A DNA stretch of 64,000 nt, from contig NW_025064886.1 of the NCBI RefSeq assembly GCF_019112545.1, positions 663,277 through 727,276 of the forward strand. Reading direction: 5' to 3'. The stretch is from Guyanagaster necrorhizus. Lineage: Eukaryota > Basidiomycota > Agaricomycetes > Agaricales > Physalacriaceae. A program made the translations under genes and the position numbers. The notes under the pieces were generated by a model. The model was not told where the DNA came from and did not search any database. It saw only the letters and a program-made list of their open reading frames with translations. This document shows, piece after piece, positions 11,984 to 23,432 of the stretch. Every line of letters starts with the position of its first letter. Within the stretch, counting starts at the first letter, position 1.

Positions 11984-13446
11984 ATGTTCAAGAAGAAAAA
12001 GGATACTAATATTCTCTCAGATAATCAGACAGCAGAAACCAGAACACTCACTTCACAGAATTTCAGAACTCATAGGTCCTACTCTCTGTTCCTAACCATA
12101 AGGATGAGAACCTCTCTGCAGACTTCTTTGATAACTCATCATTCTCCAACTCTTTCACTGCCAGCAGAACTCCTAGGATTGCTAACTGCACTTAAGACTC
12201 TCTTGATGCTACTAAAGTGGCTTCAAGACCCAGAAGTATTTTGCCAAACACAGGAAACCACAGCCACAGATCTCTCTACATGATACTGTCAGGAAGTTCT
12301 GACCACTTCCATCATAGTAGTTATAAGACAGACCAGCCAGCAGCCAAGTCAACACTTATTGCAGCAGAGGACACCAGAGCCAAGACTATCCACTATCTCT
12401 TCCCAGACTGAGACCTTAACATTCTCTTTAACTTTGATGATATATCACAACATTATTACAGATTATGAGATGAATGAGCCTGGACTGACCCCAAGCAAGC
12501 TCAAGAGGATCTTGCAGAGCACACCCAGATAGAGGCTCAGTAAGAGTCTGAAGAAGCAGAGTATAATCAGCAGAGATGCCAGCAGCAGCAAGAAGCTGAG
12601 GCCATCCACTTGAAAAGTGGCTTTTTAAACTGATATAGCCTCTGATCTGAGCTCTCAACCCCAGTCTTTTGAGAGCCTAATACCACCAAAAGTGACTCAT
12701 AGACAGAACCTTACAGCCCTGTCACTCTGAGCAAGATTGACCAAAGAGAGAATAGAGATAGTGTCCTCTATCCTCCTTGATAAACCATTAGCTCTAAAAC
12801 CCTCAAATATTCCCCTTTCTGACACACCCTCAGTATTGACACTGCCAATGAGAGTGATGAGTCTATTCTCAACTTCTATATGCTATGAGTATCTCTCAAT
12901 GCTCATATCTCTGACTATGCTCTCTAAGAGTATCTCAGAAGCTGAGTCACTTGACAGTTTCTTAATAAGAGGTTTTACCAAAACTTCCAAGTCTATAGCA
13001 AAAGCTTGAAGGCAGCACAAGTGGCTGGCAGCAACAGATATGATGCTTAGGTTAGAACCAGTCTCTGAACAGTCTTCACCATCACTTCTGCTTCCTCCAA
13101 TGCTGAGGCTGGATCCAGCATCCAGCTCTAGCAGCTCTCCAGTGACTATCAAACCTTCCATGAAAAGTCTCTTTAACCAGGCTATTGCTTCTCTCCTTGA
13201 GGAGAACAACAAAGATGGTGAGGAAGGGGACAATGAGAGAATGAAGGACAGTGAGGAGTCTCATAAATTCATTGACTATGTACTAGAGGATATAGATGAA
13301 AAAGCATTGGAAGAAGAAATACAGAGAGTGAGGGTAGGAGAGTATCAGGATCTGTATGAGACAGAGGTAATATTTTTATGGTGTGATATCAAATGGCTGA
13401 TGTTGCAAATGGGAATTTTATATATTAATGCAGATACAGAAGAATA
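11984..13446 (+). pseudogene. Gyp-3 pre-gag region, function unknown
   Basis: Readable blocks at 11984-12283, 12737-13009 and 13040-13447. The first is Ser/Thr/Leu-rich and contains LKTLLMLLKWLQ, which parallels METILETPLMLLRWLQDL in Gyp-4 and LEILLMPFRWLQGL in Gyp-8. The last block ends in an acidic segment and E-YQDLYETEVIFLW followed by NADTEE, the same end motif as the other copies. No known domain recognised. Two overlapping minus-strand frames here are shadows. Confidence 0.5.
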
Positions 13447-14770
13447 GGGGGATATTTTATAATATTCCACCACTGAATATGCTATTAACACTTACAACAT
13501 CTGACATCTAGAAGAATAGCTCAAAGAGATAGCACTATACCAATCAAGGTTTGATGTCCAGCCAATGCTGTAGTCACCACCTATCACTCTGAAATACACT
13601 GTATACACAGTACTATCAGTTCACAGTAGGCTAAGCTGATATTCCCACTCCATGCTATCAGTTTAATCCTCAGCAATTTGGCTGTCCCAAACCTGATCCT
13701 AGCCAACAACCTGGCTCATCAGATTTCAAAACCCCTGGACTGGCCAAGGTAATCAACTATTAGAGATCCAACTACTACCTGACAAAGCTACTGAAAGTAG
13801 GACAGAAAAGAAACCAATCAAAGATGACTCTGAAGCCATATGCTTAGGGTTTACCATCAGAGATAGGGTAATTGTATAAAAGAAAGCTGCCTCATAAGAA
13901 AGTCCCATTGCTGATAATAATTCTCTTTACTCCTTCCCTGATCCACCTGCCAACCTTCACCAACCATCTTTTGATGAGTATCTGAACTCTATAGGTGCAC
14001 TAGCCCACAATGCAGCTATGATACAGTGCAAGCCAGATCTTGTTCACACTCTTCACCCCTTTAAAGGAGTGTTAGATGATATCAATCAGTTTCTGATTGA
14101 TTGTGAATAATATTTTGAGATATATATCATATATCTTGGAACTGACATAAATAAGATAGCTTTTATGGCCTCATACTTTGAGAGCAAGACCAAATGATAG
14201 TGAGTCTTGATTTCTCCAATTCTATATTCCACCATCTGACAACATCACTAATTCTCCTTATGATCAATATTCAAACAGATAGTATATGACAAGTTTGTCA
14301 ATTTGGTGGTCTAAGAGATACACAAAAATAAAATGAAGGATCTATAAATATTAAGGGATAAGATTGCTAGTAAGTACTTTGATAAGCTAGAATGACTCAC
14401 TACTCTTGTAGGAGTATAAGAAAGCATCAATGATAATAAGCATATAGTGGAATATCTGAAATTCAATGTTCCCACATCCTATATCTTAATGATCTCCAAT
14501 ATCAGAATGAATATTCTGAAGAGGTATGACACATAGAAAGATCACATTATAGTGATAAATAAGGAATGACTCAGACAGAAGGTAGTGAATGCTGGACTCA
14601 CACCTGACAAGAAATCCTCTATCTCTAATGGGAAAACCAATTCCTCATTGAAGTCCAGTGCCAGTGCCACCCTCACATCCTTCTACACTGCACAGAAGAC
14701 CAGAACTGGCACAATCTATACTGGAACTGATAAACTGAGTATACAAGACCTAAGTCAAGGAAGTCATTGA
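13447..14770 (+). pseudogene. Gyp-3 gag, deleted for the zinc knuckle
   Basis: A linker region (13447-13900) leads into a degraded gag domain (about 13.9-14.55 kb) and a Ser/Thr-rich tail (14585-14770). In Gyp-6 the tail is followed by a knuckle and the gag/pol junction. Here the sequence jumps from the tail (ACTGATAAA) straight to the region equivalent to Gyp-6 56604, so about 480 bases including CCHC and the gag stop are missing. Confidence 0.65.
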
Positions 14771-16546
14771 TGAAATCATTGAAGGGATGAAGAATGCAGA
14801 AAGGTGTCAGACTCTGAAATGGCTTAACAAGCTAAAGAAACTGCAGCAATACATCTGACAAACTAAGATCCAGAGATGTGACTTAATGATCAAAGCCCAA
14901 ATCGAGACACTCACCAACTGCTCCACTCATGTGATAACTATACTGGTTGACAGCAGCTGCACTAGCAGTTCCATCAATCATGCTTTCATCAATAAGCACC
15001 AACTATCAATATGAGCTACTGCTGCTCCAATCTCAGTCTATAATGCAGGTGGAACCAAAAACCAAGCTGAGTCTATCACTGAGTTCATTGAGCTGTGACT
15101 CATAATCAGTGATCATGTCAAATGAATAGATCTCACAGTCACTGACCTCAGAATGAAAGAAGTGTTTCTTGGTCATGACTGGTTGATCTGTCACAACCTG
15201 CTGATCAATTGAAAAACTGGAAAGATCACCTTTGCATGCTGTAAATGCTATAAAATCTCATTCAAATTATCAGATGAGGATCTAGAGGACTGATGGGATG
15301 AGGAAATAGAGAATGGAGAAATCATTCTTATCATTGATATCTAACAGGCCCTGCACATTTGGGCCATGCATCATGCTAATGACTTAGCAGCAAAGGCAGC
15401 AGCAGAAAAAGAGGAGAAAATGTTCAAAGAGATGGTATCTGAGTAGGTCCAAGACTATAAAGATCTCTTCAAAAAGAAAAGCTTTGATGAACTCCCAAAG
15501 CCCAAGCTGTGAGACCACACTATCGAATTAATCCCCAATGCCAATGCTAATCTAGACTGCAAAACATATCCTCTCAAGAACAACAAGCAATAAGAGCTCA
15601 ATAAGTTCCTGGATGAGAACCTATTCAGCAGATGAATCTGACCATCAAAATTGTCTATGGCTTTGCCATTCTTCTTTATCAAAAAGAAGGATGGAAAGCT
15701 TCAACCTGTCTAAGATTATCAGAAGTTGAATGAGATAATGATCAAAAACCATTATCCTCTTTTTCTAATCTCAGAACTAATGGACAAGTTGCAGGATGCC
15801 AAATATTACACTAAATTAGACATACAATGGAAATATAATAATATCTGCATCAAAGAGAGAGATGAATGGAAGGCCACCTTCAGGATAAATCACAGGCTGT
15901 TTAAGCCCACTGTCATGTTCTTTGGGCTCATAAACTCACCAGCTACCTTTCAATAGATGATGAATAACATTTTCAAAGACCTCATCACCACTGGAAAGGT
16001 AACAATCTATTTCAATGATATTCTCATTATGTCAAAAACAAAGGAGGAGCATAGAAAACTGGTATGACAAGTCCTGGCTCTAATGAGAAAACACAAATTA
16101 TTCTTCAAAACAGAGAAATGCAAATTTGAAGTATTGGAGATGGAGTACTTGGGAGTCATTATTAGCCAAGGAAGTATTTGCATAGATCCAATCAAGGTGG
16201 CCAGAGTGGTTGAATGGCCAGAATCAACAAGAAAGAAGGAATTACAATCCTTTTTGAGATTCACCAATAAAAATTGGTGATTTATATGAGACTACAGCAA
16301 GATCATCTGACTAATAATGCAGCTAACTGGTAATGCCCTCTGGACATGAGAACTATCACAATAGATCACCTTTGACAACCTGAAATGCCAACTCACCAAG
16401 AATGTAATACTAGCTATCCCAAGTCAAGATGGCAGGTTCTGAGTCAAAGCTGACTCAAGTGAGAAAGTGATAGACACTGTATTGTTCCAAGAACAAGAAG
16501 AGAAGTAGCAACCAGTCATCTTCCTCTTCAAGGCTCTGACCATAAC
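14771..16546 (+). pseudogene. Gyp-3 pol, 5' part: protease and RT
   Basis: Protease region around 14.94 kb reads LVDSSCT (Gly of DSG changed to Ser). An acidic WDEEIE segment is followed by the RT (15.6-16.4 kb) with FFFIKKKDGKL, YYTKLDI and an active site reading YFND (16008-16019) instead of YLDD. The frame runs on to KALT in the RNase H and is cut at 16546 by Gyp-4 (TSD ATAAC/GTAAC). It resumes at 29764. Confidence 0.75.
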
Positions 16547-17012
16547 TGTTAGGCTCAAGTCATATGTGATCAACTAGCATATGATAAACTAGTGTGGCTT
16601 TATATTTAAGCCTTCCATTAGAGTCCACTTAGTGTACTGTTTGTTGATTTCCTGTGCTTCAAGACTTTGTGTGATTTGCTCAAGAGTAAAATGAGGATGT
16701 ATAAACTTTAGCTCAAAGCTGGGGATTTACCAGTGAGAGTGAGCTCCTTAAATACTATACAAGGTCTGCTAATAATACTACATACTTATTATGTATCTCT
16801 CTGTCTTTTGTGCTCATTGTTCTAGAGCATTGTTACTGTATATAAAAGGCTGGTTGCATTGTTAGGCAATGCTGTTGCATTGAAAGACAATAACAGATTT
16901 GGCCAGTTGTGATGACTAAGCTTTTGTCTCACAATCTTAAGTGCCTGTTCTGATGCCCTGACTAAGCATAAATAGGGATCAAAAGAAAGGAAAAAGATAG
17001 AAAATCATAATA
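16547..17012 (-). repeat. Gyp-4 3' LTR
   Basis: 466 bases, TGTTAGGCTC...CATAATA on the plus strand, pairing with 29293-29758. The terminal CA has become TA. The next 12 or so bases (17013 on) are the polypurine tract on the minus strand (AAGGAGGAGGTAA). Confidence 0.85.
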
Positions 17013-18379
17013 TTACCTCCTCCTTAAGATTATTGTCCTGATAGCTTAATTTAAGAATATTTCATAGTCATGTATAGTATCATTAGCATTTATAAGCTTT
17101 TTATTTACCCATTGATTAGATTCTAGCCTATAACCCTTCTAGCTGATGAGATAATCAATTGTAGTTGTCATGCCACCACCTTTTGCCTTGATTTTTTATA
17201 GTTTATGATTCAGCACTTAGTTGACTTTGTAGTGTTCTTCATCATTGACAAGGTCAGATGGTGGAGACAGTGGTCATTCTTGGTTAGAGAATGTGGGGCC
17301 AATATACAGTGTTAGTAGTGTTTTGTTGAAGACATCATGGATCTTCCAGGTGTTGGATAGTTTCAGTTTGTAGGCACTGGCACCTACTTTTGCTATTACT
17401 GCAAAGGGGCTGGTGCACTTGTCAGCCAGTTTGCATTTGGGTTGTGGCAGATGGAGATTGGTTATGTCCAGCCAGACTTTGTTGTTGGGAGAGTATTCAT
17501 GAGCTGTATAGCAATGTTTATCATACTGGATTTTCATACTTGTGGCAGCTTTTTCAAAGGCTGTCTTAGTTTCTGCATGGATTTTCATCATTATGGTCAC
17601 AAAATCCACAGAGGCAGAGGTGGTGGTTTGATGTCATTCTGTTTGTGCAATGTTGAGATGTCACCCATAGTTTATAAAGAATAGAGTTTTTCCCATTGCT
17701 GAGTGTATTTGGTTGTTGTGTTGAAAGGCAGTGAGAGCCAGCCACTCCACCCAGTTATCTTGTTGATAGTTAATGAATAGCTAAAGGTATTTTTTGATTT
17801 CTTGATTAGCTCTGTCTTTCTGGAGGTGATAGATGGTTAAAGCATTGCATTTGATGTTTAGGAGTCAGTAAAGATTGTTCAGGAATTTGGACACAAATTG
17901 AGGGTCTCTGTCTGATATGACCACTTGGGGCATGCTGTATTTCCCATAGACCTCATTTCATAGAATCTTCACCCATCCTTCCAAAGTAAGTTTGGTTGAG
18001 CAGGCAATTGAGATGATCGCTTTTGAGAATTGATCAACTATGACAATGATGGCATCATAGTCATTATAGTCTGATAATCTAGTAATCATATTGACAGAAA
18101 TGTGAATCCAGAGAGACAATGGGACCATATTTGGATGAAGCAGAGCAGCTTAGGCCTGTGTTGATGATTTGCCTCATTGGCAGATTTCACATGCTTTGAT
18201 ATATGCAGTGATGTCATTTCCTATTTTGGGCCACTGATACTCTTGCAGTACCAGTTTCTTAGTCTTGGCAATGCCAGGATGACCAGCAGTAGCATGGTCA
18301 TAGCAGGTGGCAATGATTTTACCATGCAGTTTTTGATCTCAAGAGATATAGATCCTTTCATCATATCAGATCATTCCTT
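17013..18379 (-). pseudogene. Gyp-4 integrase and chromodomain
   Basis: Continuation of Gyp-4 pol after Cop-2. In order: zinc-binding region with both His and both Cys still visible (CYDHATAGH...ACEICQ), catalytic core with the first Asp changed (HISVNM), the second Asp kept (VISDRDPQF) and the Glu kept (ANQEIKKYL), then a C-terminal GPY/F-like module (frame 17609-17274; SPFAVIAKVGASAYKL, usual GPF now SPF), then a chromodomain remnant (HYKVN, YLIS-KGYRLESNQWV) ending near 17030. Stops interrupt it. Confidence 0.75.
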
Positions 18380-18384
18380 CTTTC
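18380..18384. repeat. Target-site duplication of Cop-2, left copy
   Basis: CTTTC, repeated exactly at 23428-23432. Both copies are unmutated, in line with the young age of Cop-2. Confidence 0.9.
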
Positions 18385-18709
18385 TGTTGGAGTTAACAAG
18401 GTAGGAGCATGGACGTGGTGAACGAGGAAAAAGTTTTCGGAAGAGAACGGACGCTAGGATAAAACGTCATAACGTTAATCTCAGCGTTATGGTTGAAAGC
18501 TTTGTTATTTACCTAGGATAAAACATTGTAATGTTACTACATAGGTAATGAGTAAATACGGTCAAGGATAGATATGTATAGTAGGTACTCACATCTCAGC
18601 GTTATGGTTGAAAGCTGAGATGTGTGGAACAGTGTGATATGCCGAAAAAGGAAGGAATATCAAATAGGTAAGTGAACGTGTGCATATCATACTATTTCTA
18701 CATCTAACA
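18385..18709 (-). repeat. Cop-2 3' LTR
   Basis: 325 bases. Contains a 24-base direct repeat (18478-18501 and 18593-18616) and a 10-base-pair stem (18591-18600 with 18614-18623) around a 13-base loop; the second repeat copy forms the left arm of that stem. Both features recur in the other LTR. Confidence 0.9.
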
Positions 18710-18736
18710 CTTCCCCTCGAAACGTAAATGGTTTGC

Positions 18737-21700
18737 TTACATGATGCCCAGTGCCTCTGTAAACTTCTTGAATTTTGGACGAGCCAGCGGCTTCGTGAGG
18801 ATGTCGGCAACCATATTATCAGTTGGGCAGTACATCAGTTTGATGTGGCCCTGTTCGATGGTTTGGTGAATGAAATGGTACCGAACTCCAATATGCTTCG
18901 TTCGTTCATGGAATACTGAATCCTTGGCAATAGAAAGTGCATTTTGACTATCAGAGAAGAGGATAGTAGGGTTTGTTGGGTAAATGGAAGGGTTTGCAAC
19001 GAATATGGAGAGCTCTGAGAGGAGTTTGTGAAGCCATATCATGTTCTTCGATGCTGGTGTGAGTCCAACATATTCTGATTCACTGGTGGAGACAGTAACA
19101 ATTGGTTGCTTTCTCGATGTCCACATAACAGCACCTTGATCCATGAATAGGATAAATCCAGACATAGACTTTCATCCAGGCTGGTTGGCATATGCTGCAT
19201 CATGATAGCCCTTAGGACTGATGCCAGGACCACCGATTACGAGCCATTGATCACGCGTACCCTTGAGATAACGGAGGACTCAGAATCCCGCTTTTAGGTG
19301 AGTTGAACGTGGGTCTTCCATGAATTGTGATAATGCTGATACCGGATAGCTGATTTCAGGGCGGGATCCAACTGCGACATACATGAGGGACCCTAGTAGC
19401 TCGCGATAGAGTGCTTTTTCGCGTGGCATAACAGATTCCGTGGATATGGAGGGTGAATCTGGGTTTAGATCAAGATTCGCTTCCATTGGCGTCGCAAATG
19501 GTGCCATGTCCTGAACTCTGAATCGTTTTGCGATCTGGTCAATGTACACTGGCTGTCCAATGCTGATGGTGCGCCTTTCCCAGTCCCGAGTGATATGCAT
19601 CCCCAAGAGCCAATGTATGGGTCCGAGATCAACTAGCTCGAAATGTGAGCCTATTTCTTGTTTGAATCGATCTGATTCATTTTGGGAGTCTGCGATGATA
19701 GTGAAGTCATCTGTGGCAACAGCGACAATGGTATATTTGGTCTCTGATTTGATCCGGTAGAAAACGGCCTCATCTGCATTGCTGACAGTGAATCCTAGAG
19801 AGATCATTGTTGCCTTCAGGGTCTGATACCAGCCACATCCTGCTTGTTTTGTGCCGTACAGACATTTGCGCAGCTTGGCATAAATGTTCTGACCTTTGAG
19901 GTGTTCCGGGATTGTGAAGAATTCTTCATATCTGTTTGGGAACTTGATATAGATTTCCTCGGTGATGTCAGCATGCAGGTATGCATTTTTGATATCGGCT
20001 TGGTCTATAATTGCATTTCGAGAGGCAGCCATGGAGAGTAGGATGCGGAGAGTAGGAAGATGGACAACTGGGGCATAGGTGTCGAAGTAGTCAACGCCTT
20101 GGATCTGGGAGAATCCTTGAGCTACAAAACGGGACTTAGCCTTTTCGGGCTTGCCAGTTTCATTTCGTTTGACCCGGTAGACAAACCTTGTACCCACGAT
20201 GTTTGCGTCTGTGGGAACATCTTCTCTTTTCATCACCTCCCATGCTTTCTTCTTCTCGCACTGCTTTATCTCTGCAAGCATTGATTCGCACCATTCCCCT
20301 TCATCAGGACCACTTAGTGCCTCCTTCATGGTTACTGGTTCGACATCCACCATCATGGCATAGTCAACCAGTGAATAGCTGTCTGGTTCATCATCATCAT
20401 CTGATTCTGACTTGTCTTCAAGTGCCGTTGCTGCAATTCCAGCTGTGGTGGGACATTTGCGCAAGTCTGGGGGTGCAAGTTGACCAGGTTTCGGGGCTGC
20501 AGATTGCTTAGGGTGGCTGGGTTGAGGGATGGGATCAGATTCTATATCTGTGAGTGGAGATTCGGGACGCTCTGAATGAGTTTCTGTGAGTGGTTCATCT
20601 GGCAGATTATCGAAGGGTTTAGAAGTGGTTGATGACTTTGGAACAATAGGGTCGGTATCTTCATCCTCCCCCTCGACTATGAATGGTTCCGGAGTCAGGT
20701 CATTCTTATTGAAGTATACGTCACGTTCAATGCTGACTTTTCGCTTTTTGGACCAGTAAACTCTCCAGCCTTTGGCTTCAGTATCAATACCCATGAAGCG
20801 AGTTTCGATAGCATGCTCCCCAAGCTTCTCTGGTGCCTTTACTCAGATCCAGCATTGGCATCCCCAAGGGTGAAGACCTGAGATGTTAGGCTTCCTGCCA
20901 GTTGCCATCTCGAATGGGGTTTTCCCTGATGGTATTGCTTTTGTTGAGGTGCGGTTGTAGATCCATTCGGCATGCCGGTGAGCTTCAGCCCAGAGGTATT
21001 TTGGTAACCCTGAACTGATTAAGAAAGCTCTAGTCGTATCCATCAGATAGCCGTTTGAACGTTCGGCAATCCCATTCGACTGTGGGGAATCATGTACATT
21101 AAGGTGTCGAACAGTCCCCTTTGATTTGAGATGCTGACCAAACTCTTCGCTAGTGAATTCTCCCCCTCGATCCGTACCAAGGATCTTGATGACCTCTATG
21201 CCTCGCTGGACCTTGATCCATATCTCGTAATGTTTATATGATCCAAAGGTATCCGATTTCTTTGATAAGTATTCGGATTTTGATTCATGGGTGTGTAGGT
21301 CACGGAATGTGCAGGCATAGTGGGCTCCCCCTAGTGATGCGACAGACATCAGGCCCATCAGGTCTCCAACAATCTTGTCACTGCTATTGTCGACATATTC
21401 ATATTTGCCTTGTTTTGGAAACAGCTTGCGCTTTGCTTTGGCCTTTACACAGGTCTCGCAAAATTCCGGTTTGGAGTTAAGGTCAAGCTCGATTCCTTCG
21501 ATATGGCCATCGACGTACATGTGGCGAAGAGTGGTGTGACTTCGGTGAGCACAAATGTTATGTAGCTTGGTGATGTTCACTTTGAGCTTACCTGCCGCTA
21601 TAGCGACATCTGGTTTGGCTGCTGTAGTTTGCTGTGCATTTGGGGTTGAGATTATGTATAAGCCACCAGCTTCGGGGATTTTTGCAATGATCTTAGCATC

Positions 21701-23098
21701 TGGCCGTGGTGTGCGGATGTACATGGTGTGGTCGGAGGGTTCAATATGGATGGGAAATCCAGCGCGACTGACTTGTGAGAGTGATATAAGGGTGTAGGCC
21801 ATTTTCGGTGCATGATATGCATTTCAAAAACTCGCGATGGTGGGTTTCTGTCCCTTTCCTATGGGAAGTGGTAGTCGAAGATCCCCTTTTCCTATCGCAT
21901 AGAAAACTTGGCCATTTGCAGCTTTGATAGGCTTCAGTTCAATTTTGATATAGTTTTTGAACCTCTGACGTTCAGGTGAGTATGTTTTCGATGCTCCACA
22001 ATCTGCCAATGCCATAACGTTCTCTCCTTTTGCCACATAGGCATTACTCTCAGCTCTATAGTCAGATGTGCATATCAATGCCACATTCTTGTGATCATTG
22101 TCATCAGCTACAACGGCGATAACATGTTCATCATCACTTTCATCAATAGCTGCAGATGCTGACTCTTTTGCCTTTTCCTTCTCCTTAGCCTTATTCTTTT
22201 TTGAAGCTGGGCCTTGTCCTGCCTTTCCACCGCCTTCGCACCAACAATCTGCAATGAGGTGGCCAGTTCTACCACATGCTGGGTTTGTGCATTTGAGATG
22301 AGATCGATCAGGTCTTTTCTTCGACTTCCCTCCAGAGTTCTGGCCCTTCCCTTTGCTCTGTCGTTGAGCAGACATTGCTACGTTTTCAGCAGTGGCCTTC
22401 GATGCAATCTCCTCATTCCATTCTTCATGCAGAGCTGCGACTAGGATGTCTGATGTCAGAGTCTTTCCAGTAAACTTGCTGACAGCAGAGAGAGTTTGAC
22501 GGATATGATCATAAGAAGGTGGAAGTGATTTTTAGATCATCGAAGTGTACTGATTGTCTTCAATCTTTAGATCCATCCCTTCGATTCGTTTATGGAGGAC
22601 TTTCATTTCGGCAAGGTGTTCATGCATATTGCCTTCATCAGGGCATGCCATGTTTTCAAGCCGAGTAAGAAGGTGCTCTTGCACAAGATCGCCCTTGCCA
22701 GTCATGACAGCAATGAGCTTCCTCCAGACAAGGGCAGCTGTTGCCTCGCCTTTAATCTCATTGAAGGTAGAGTCAGAAACGGCTTCGTAAATGATATTAT
22801 GCATCTTTGCCTCTTTCTGCTCATATTCCTTCAGCTTGTCCTCCAGCTTGTCTAGGTCATCATCTGAGAGTGGATGTGAAAATGCAGTATCGGAGGACCG
22901 GTAGAAGTTTCCCTTGTGCTCAACAGGGTGCAGGGGTATGCGAGCTGTTCCTCGGAGGTGCCGGCCAAGGCCCTTGTCCAGGAACTTGGTAGTGAGCTTC
23001 TCTGAAAACGCTACCCAGTTCGATCCATCGTCCGCAAGCTTTGTTGTGCTGACTAGCTTTATTTCAGTTGTCGTGGACATGCTGGTAGCGGGGCCCAT
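18737..23098 (-). pseudogene. Cop-2 gag-pol polyprotein, five premature stops
   Basis: One frame of 1453 codons without frameshift. Gag: codons 1 to about 360, with a CX4CX4HX4C zinc knuckle at codons 270-285. Protease: DCGAS at codon 366 (usual DSGA/T, so Cys sits in the Ser/Thr place). Integrase: His/Cys zinc region with CETC, then catalytic D579, D643 and E679, 35 residues between the last two, so DD35E is intact. RT: FVAQGFSQ, QADIKNAYLH and ATDD at codons 1128-1131 (commonly YVDD). RNase H: SESEY, DSQNAL and DILTKPLA near the end. Stops: TAA at 22532-22534; further stops ending at 21824, 20843 and 19280; TGA at 19172-19174. Several fit CGA-to-TGA or TGG-to-TGA. The start ATG lies four bases after the 5' LTR. 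Confidence 0.9.
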
Positions 23099-23102
23099 AA
23101 CC
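23091..23102 (-). other. Primer-binding site of Cop-2 overlapping the gag start codon
   Basis: Minus strand GGTTATGGGCCC, starting with no gap after the 5' LTR. It is complementary to the anticodon arm of eukaryotic initiator tRNA-Met (GGGCCCAUAACC in the vertebrate form; one change from the budding-yeast form). This matches priming by a cleaved half-tRNA as known for Drosophila copia and yeast Ty5. The ATG within it is the gag start codon. Confidence 0.75.
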
Positions 23103-23427
23103 TGTTGGAGTTAACGAGGTAGGAGCGTGGATGTGGTGAATGAGAAAAAAGTTTTCGGAAGAGAACGAACGCTAGGATAAAACATCGTAATGTTAATCTC
23201 AGCGTTATGGTTGAAAGCTTTGTTATTTACCTAGGATAAAACGTCGTAATGTTACTACATAGGTAATGAGTAAATATGGTCAAGGATAGATATGTATAGT
23301 AGGTACTCACATCTCAGCGTTATGGTTGAAAGCTGAGATGTGCAGAACGGTGTGACATGCCGAAAAAGGAAGGAATATCAAATAGGTAAGCGAACATGTG
23401 CGTATCGTACTATTTCTACGTCTAACA
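23103..23427 (-). repeat. Cop-2 5' LTR
   Basis: 325 bases, same length as 18385-18709. Direct repeat at 23196-23219 and 23311-23334 and the same stem-loop. Followed by the TSD CTTTC (23428-23432). Confidence 0.9.
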
Positions 23428-23432
23428 CTTTC

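Larger units (their letters stand above)
18385..23427 (-). mobile_element. Cop-2: young Ty1/copia element
   Basis: Complete copia element of 5043 bases with two 325-base LTRs (TGTTGGAG...CTAACA), a perfect 5-base TSD CTTTC, a primer-binding site matching the initiator tRNA-Met anticodon arm, and a single gag-pol frame. It is rich in CpG while the surrounding Gyp-4 has almost none. The two LTRs differ at about 21 sites, all transitions and mostly CpG against TpG or CpA. It is the last insertion in this stack. Five nonsense codons make it non-autonomous as read. Confidence 0.93.

Noticed and set aside
12883..13264. Long minus-strand frames opposite the Gyp-3 pre-gag region
   Set aside because: They overlap plus-strand frames that match other gypsy copies; composition shadows.
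19542..20511. Several plus-strand frames of 65-107 codons in Cop-2
   Set aside because: Antisense to the gag-pol frame, which carries all the recognisable motifs.
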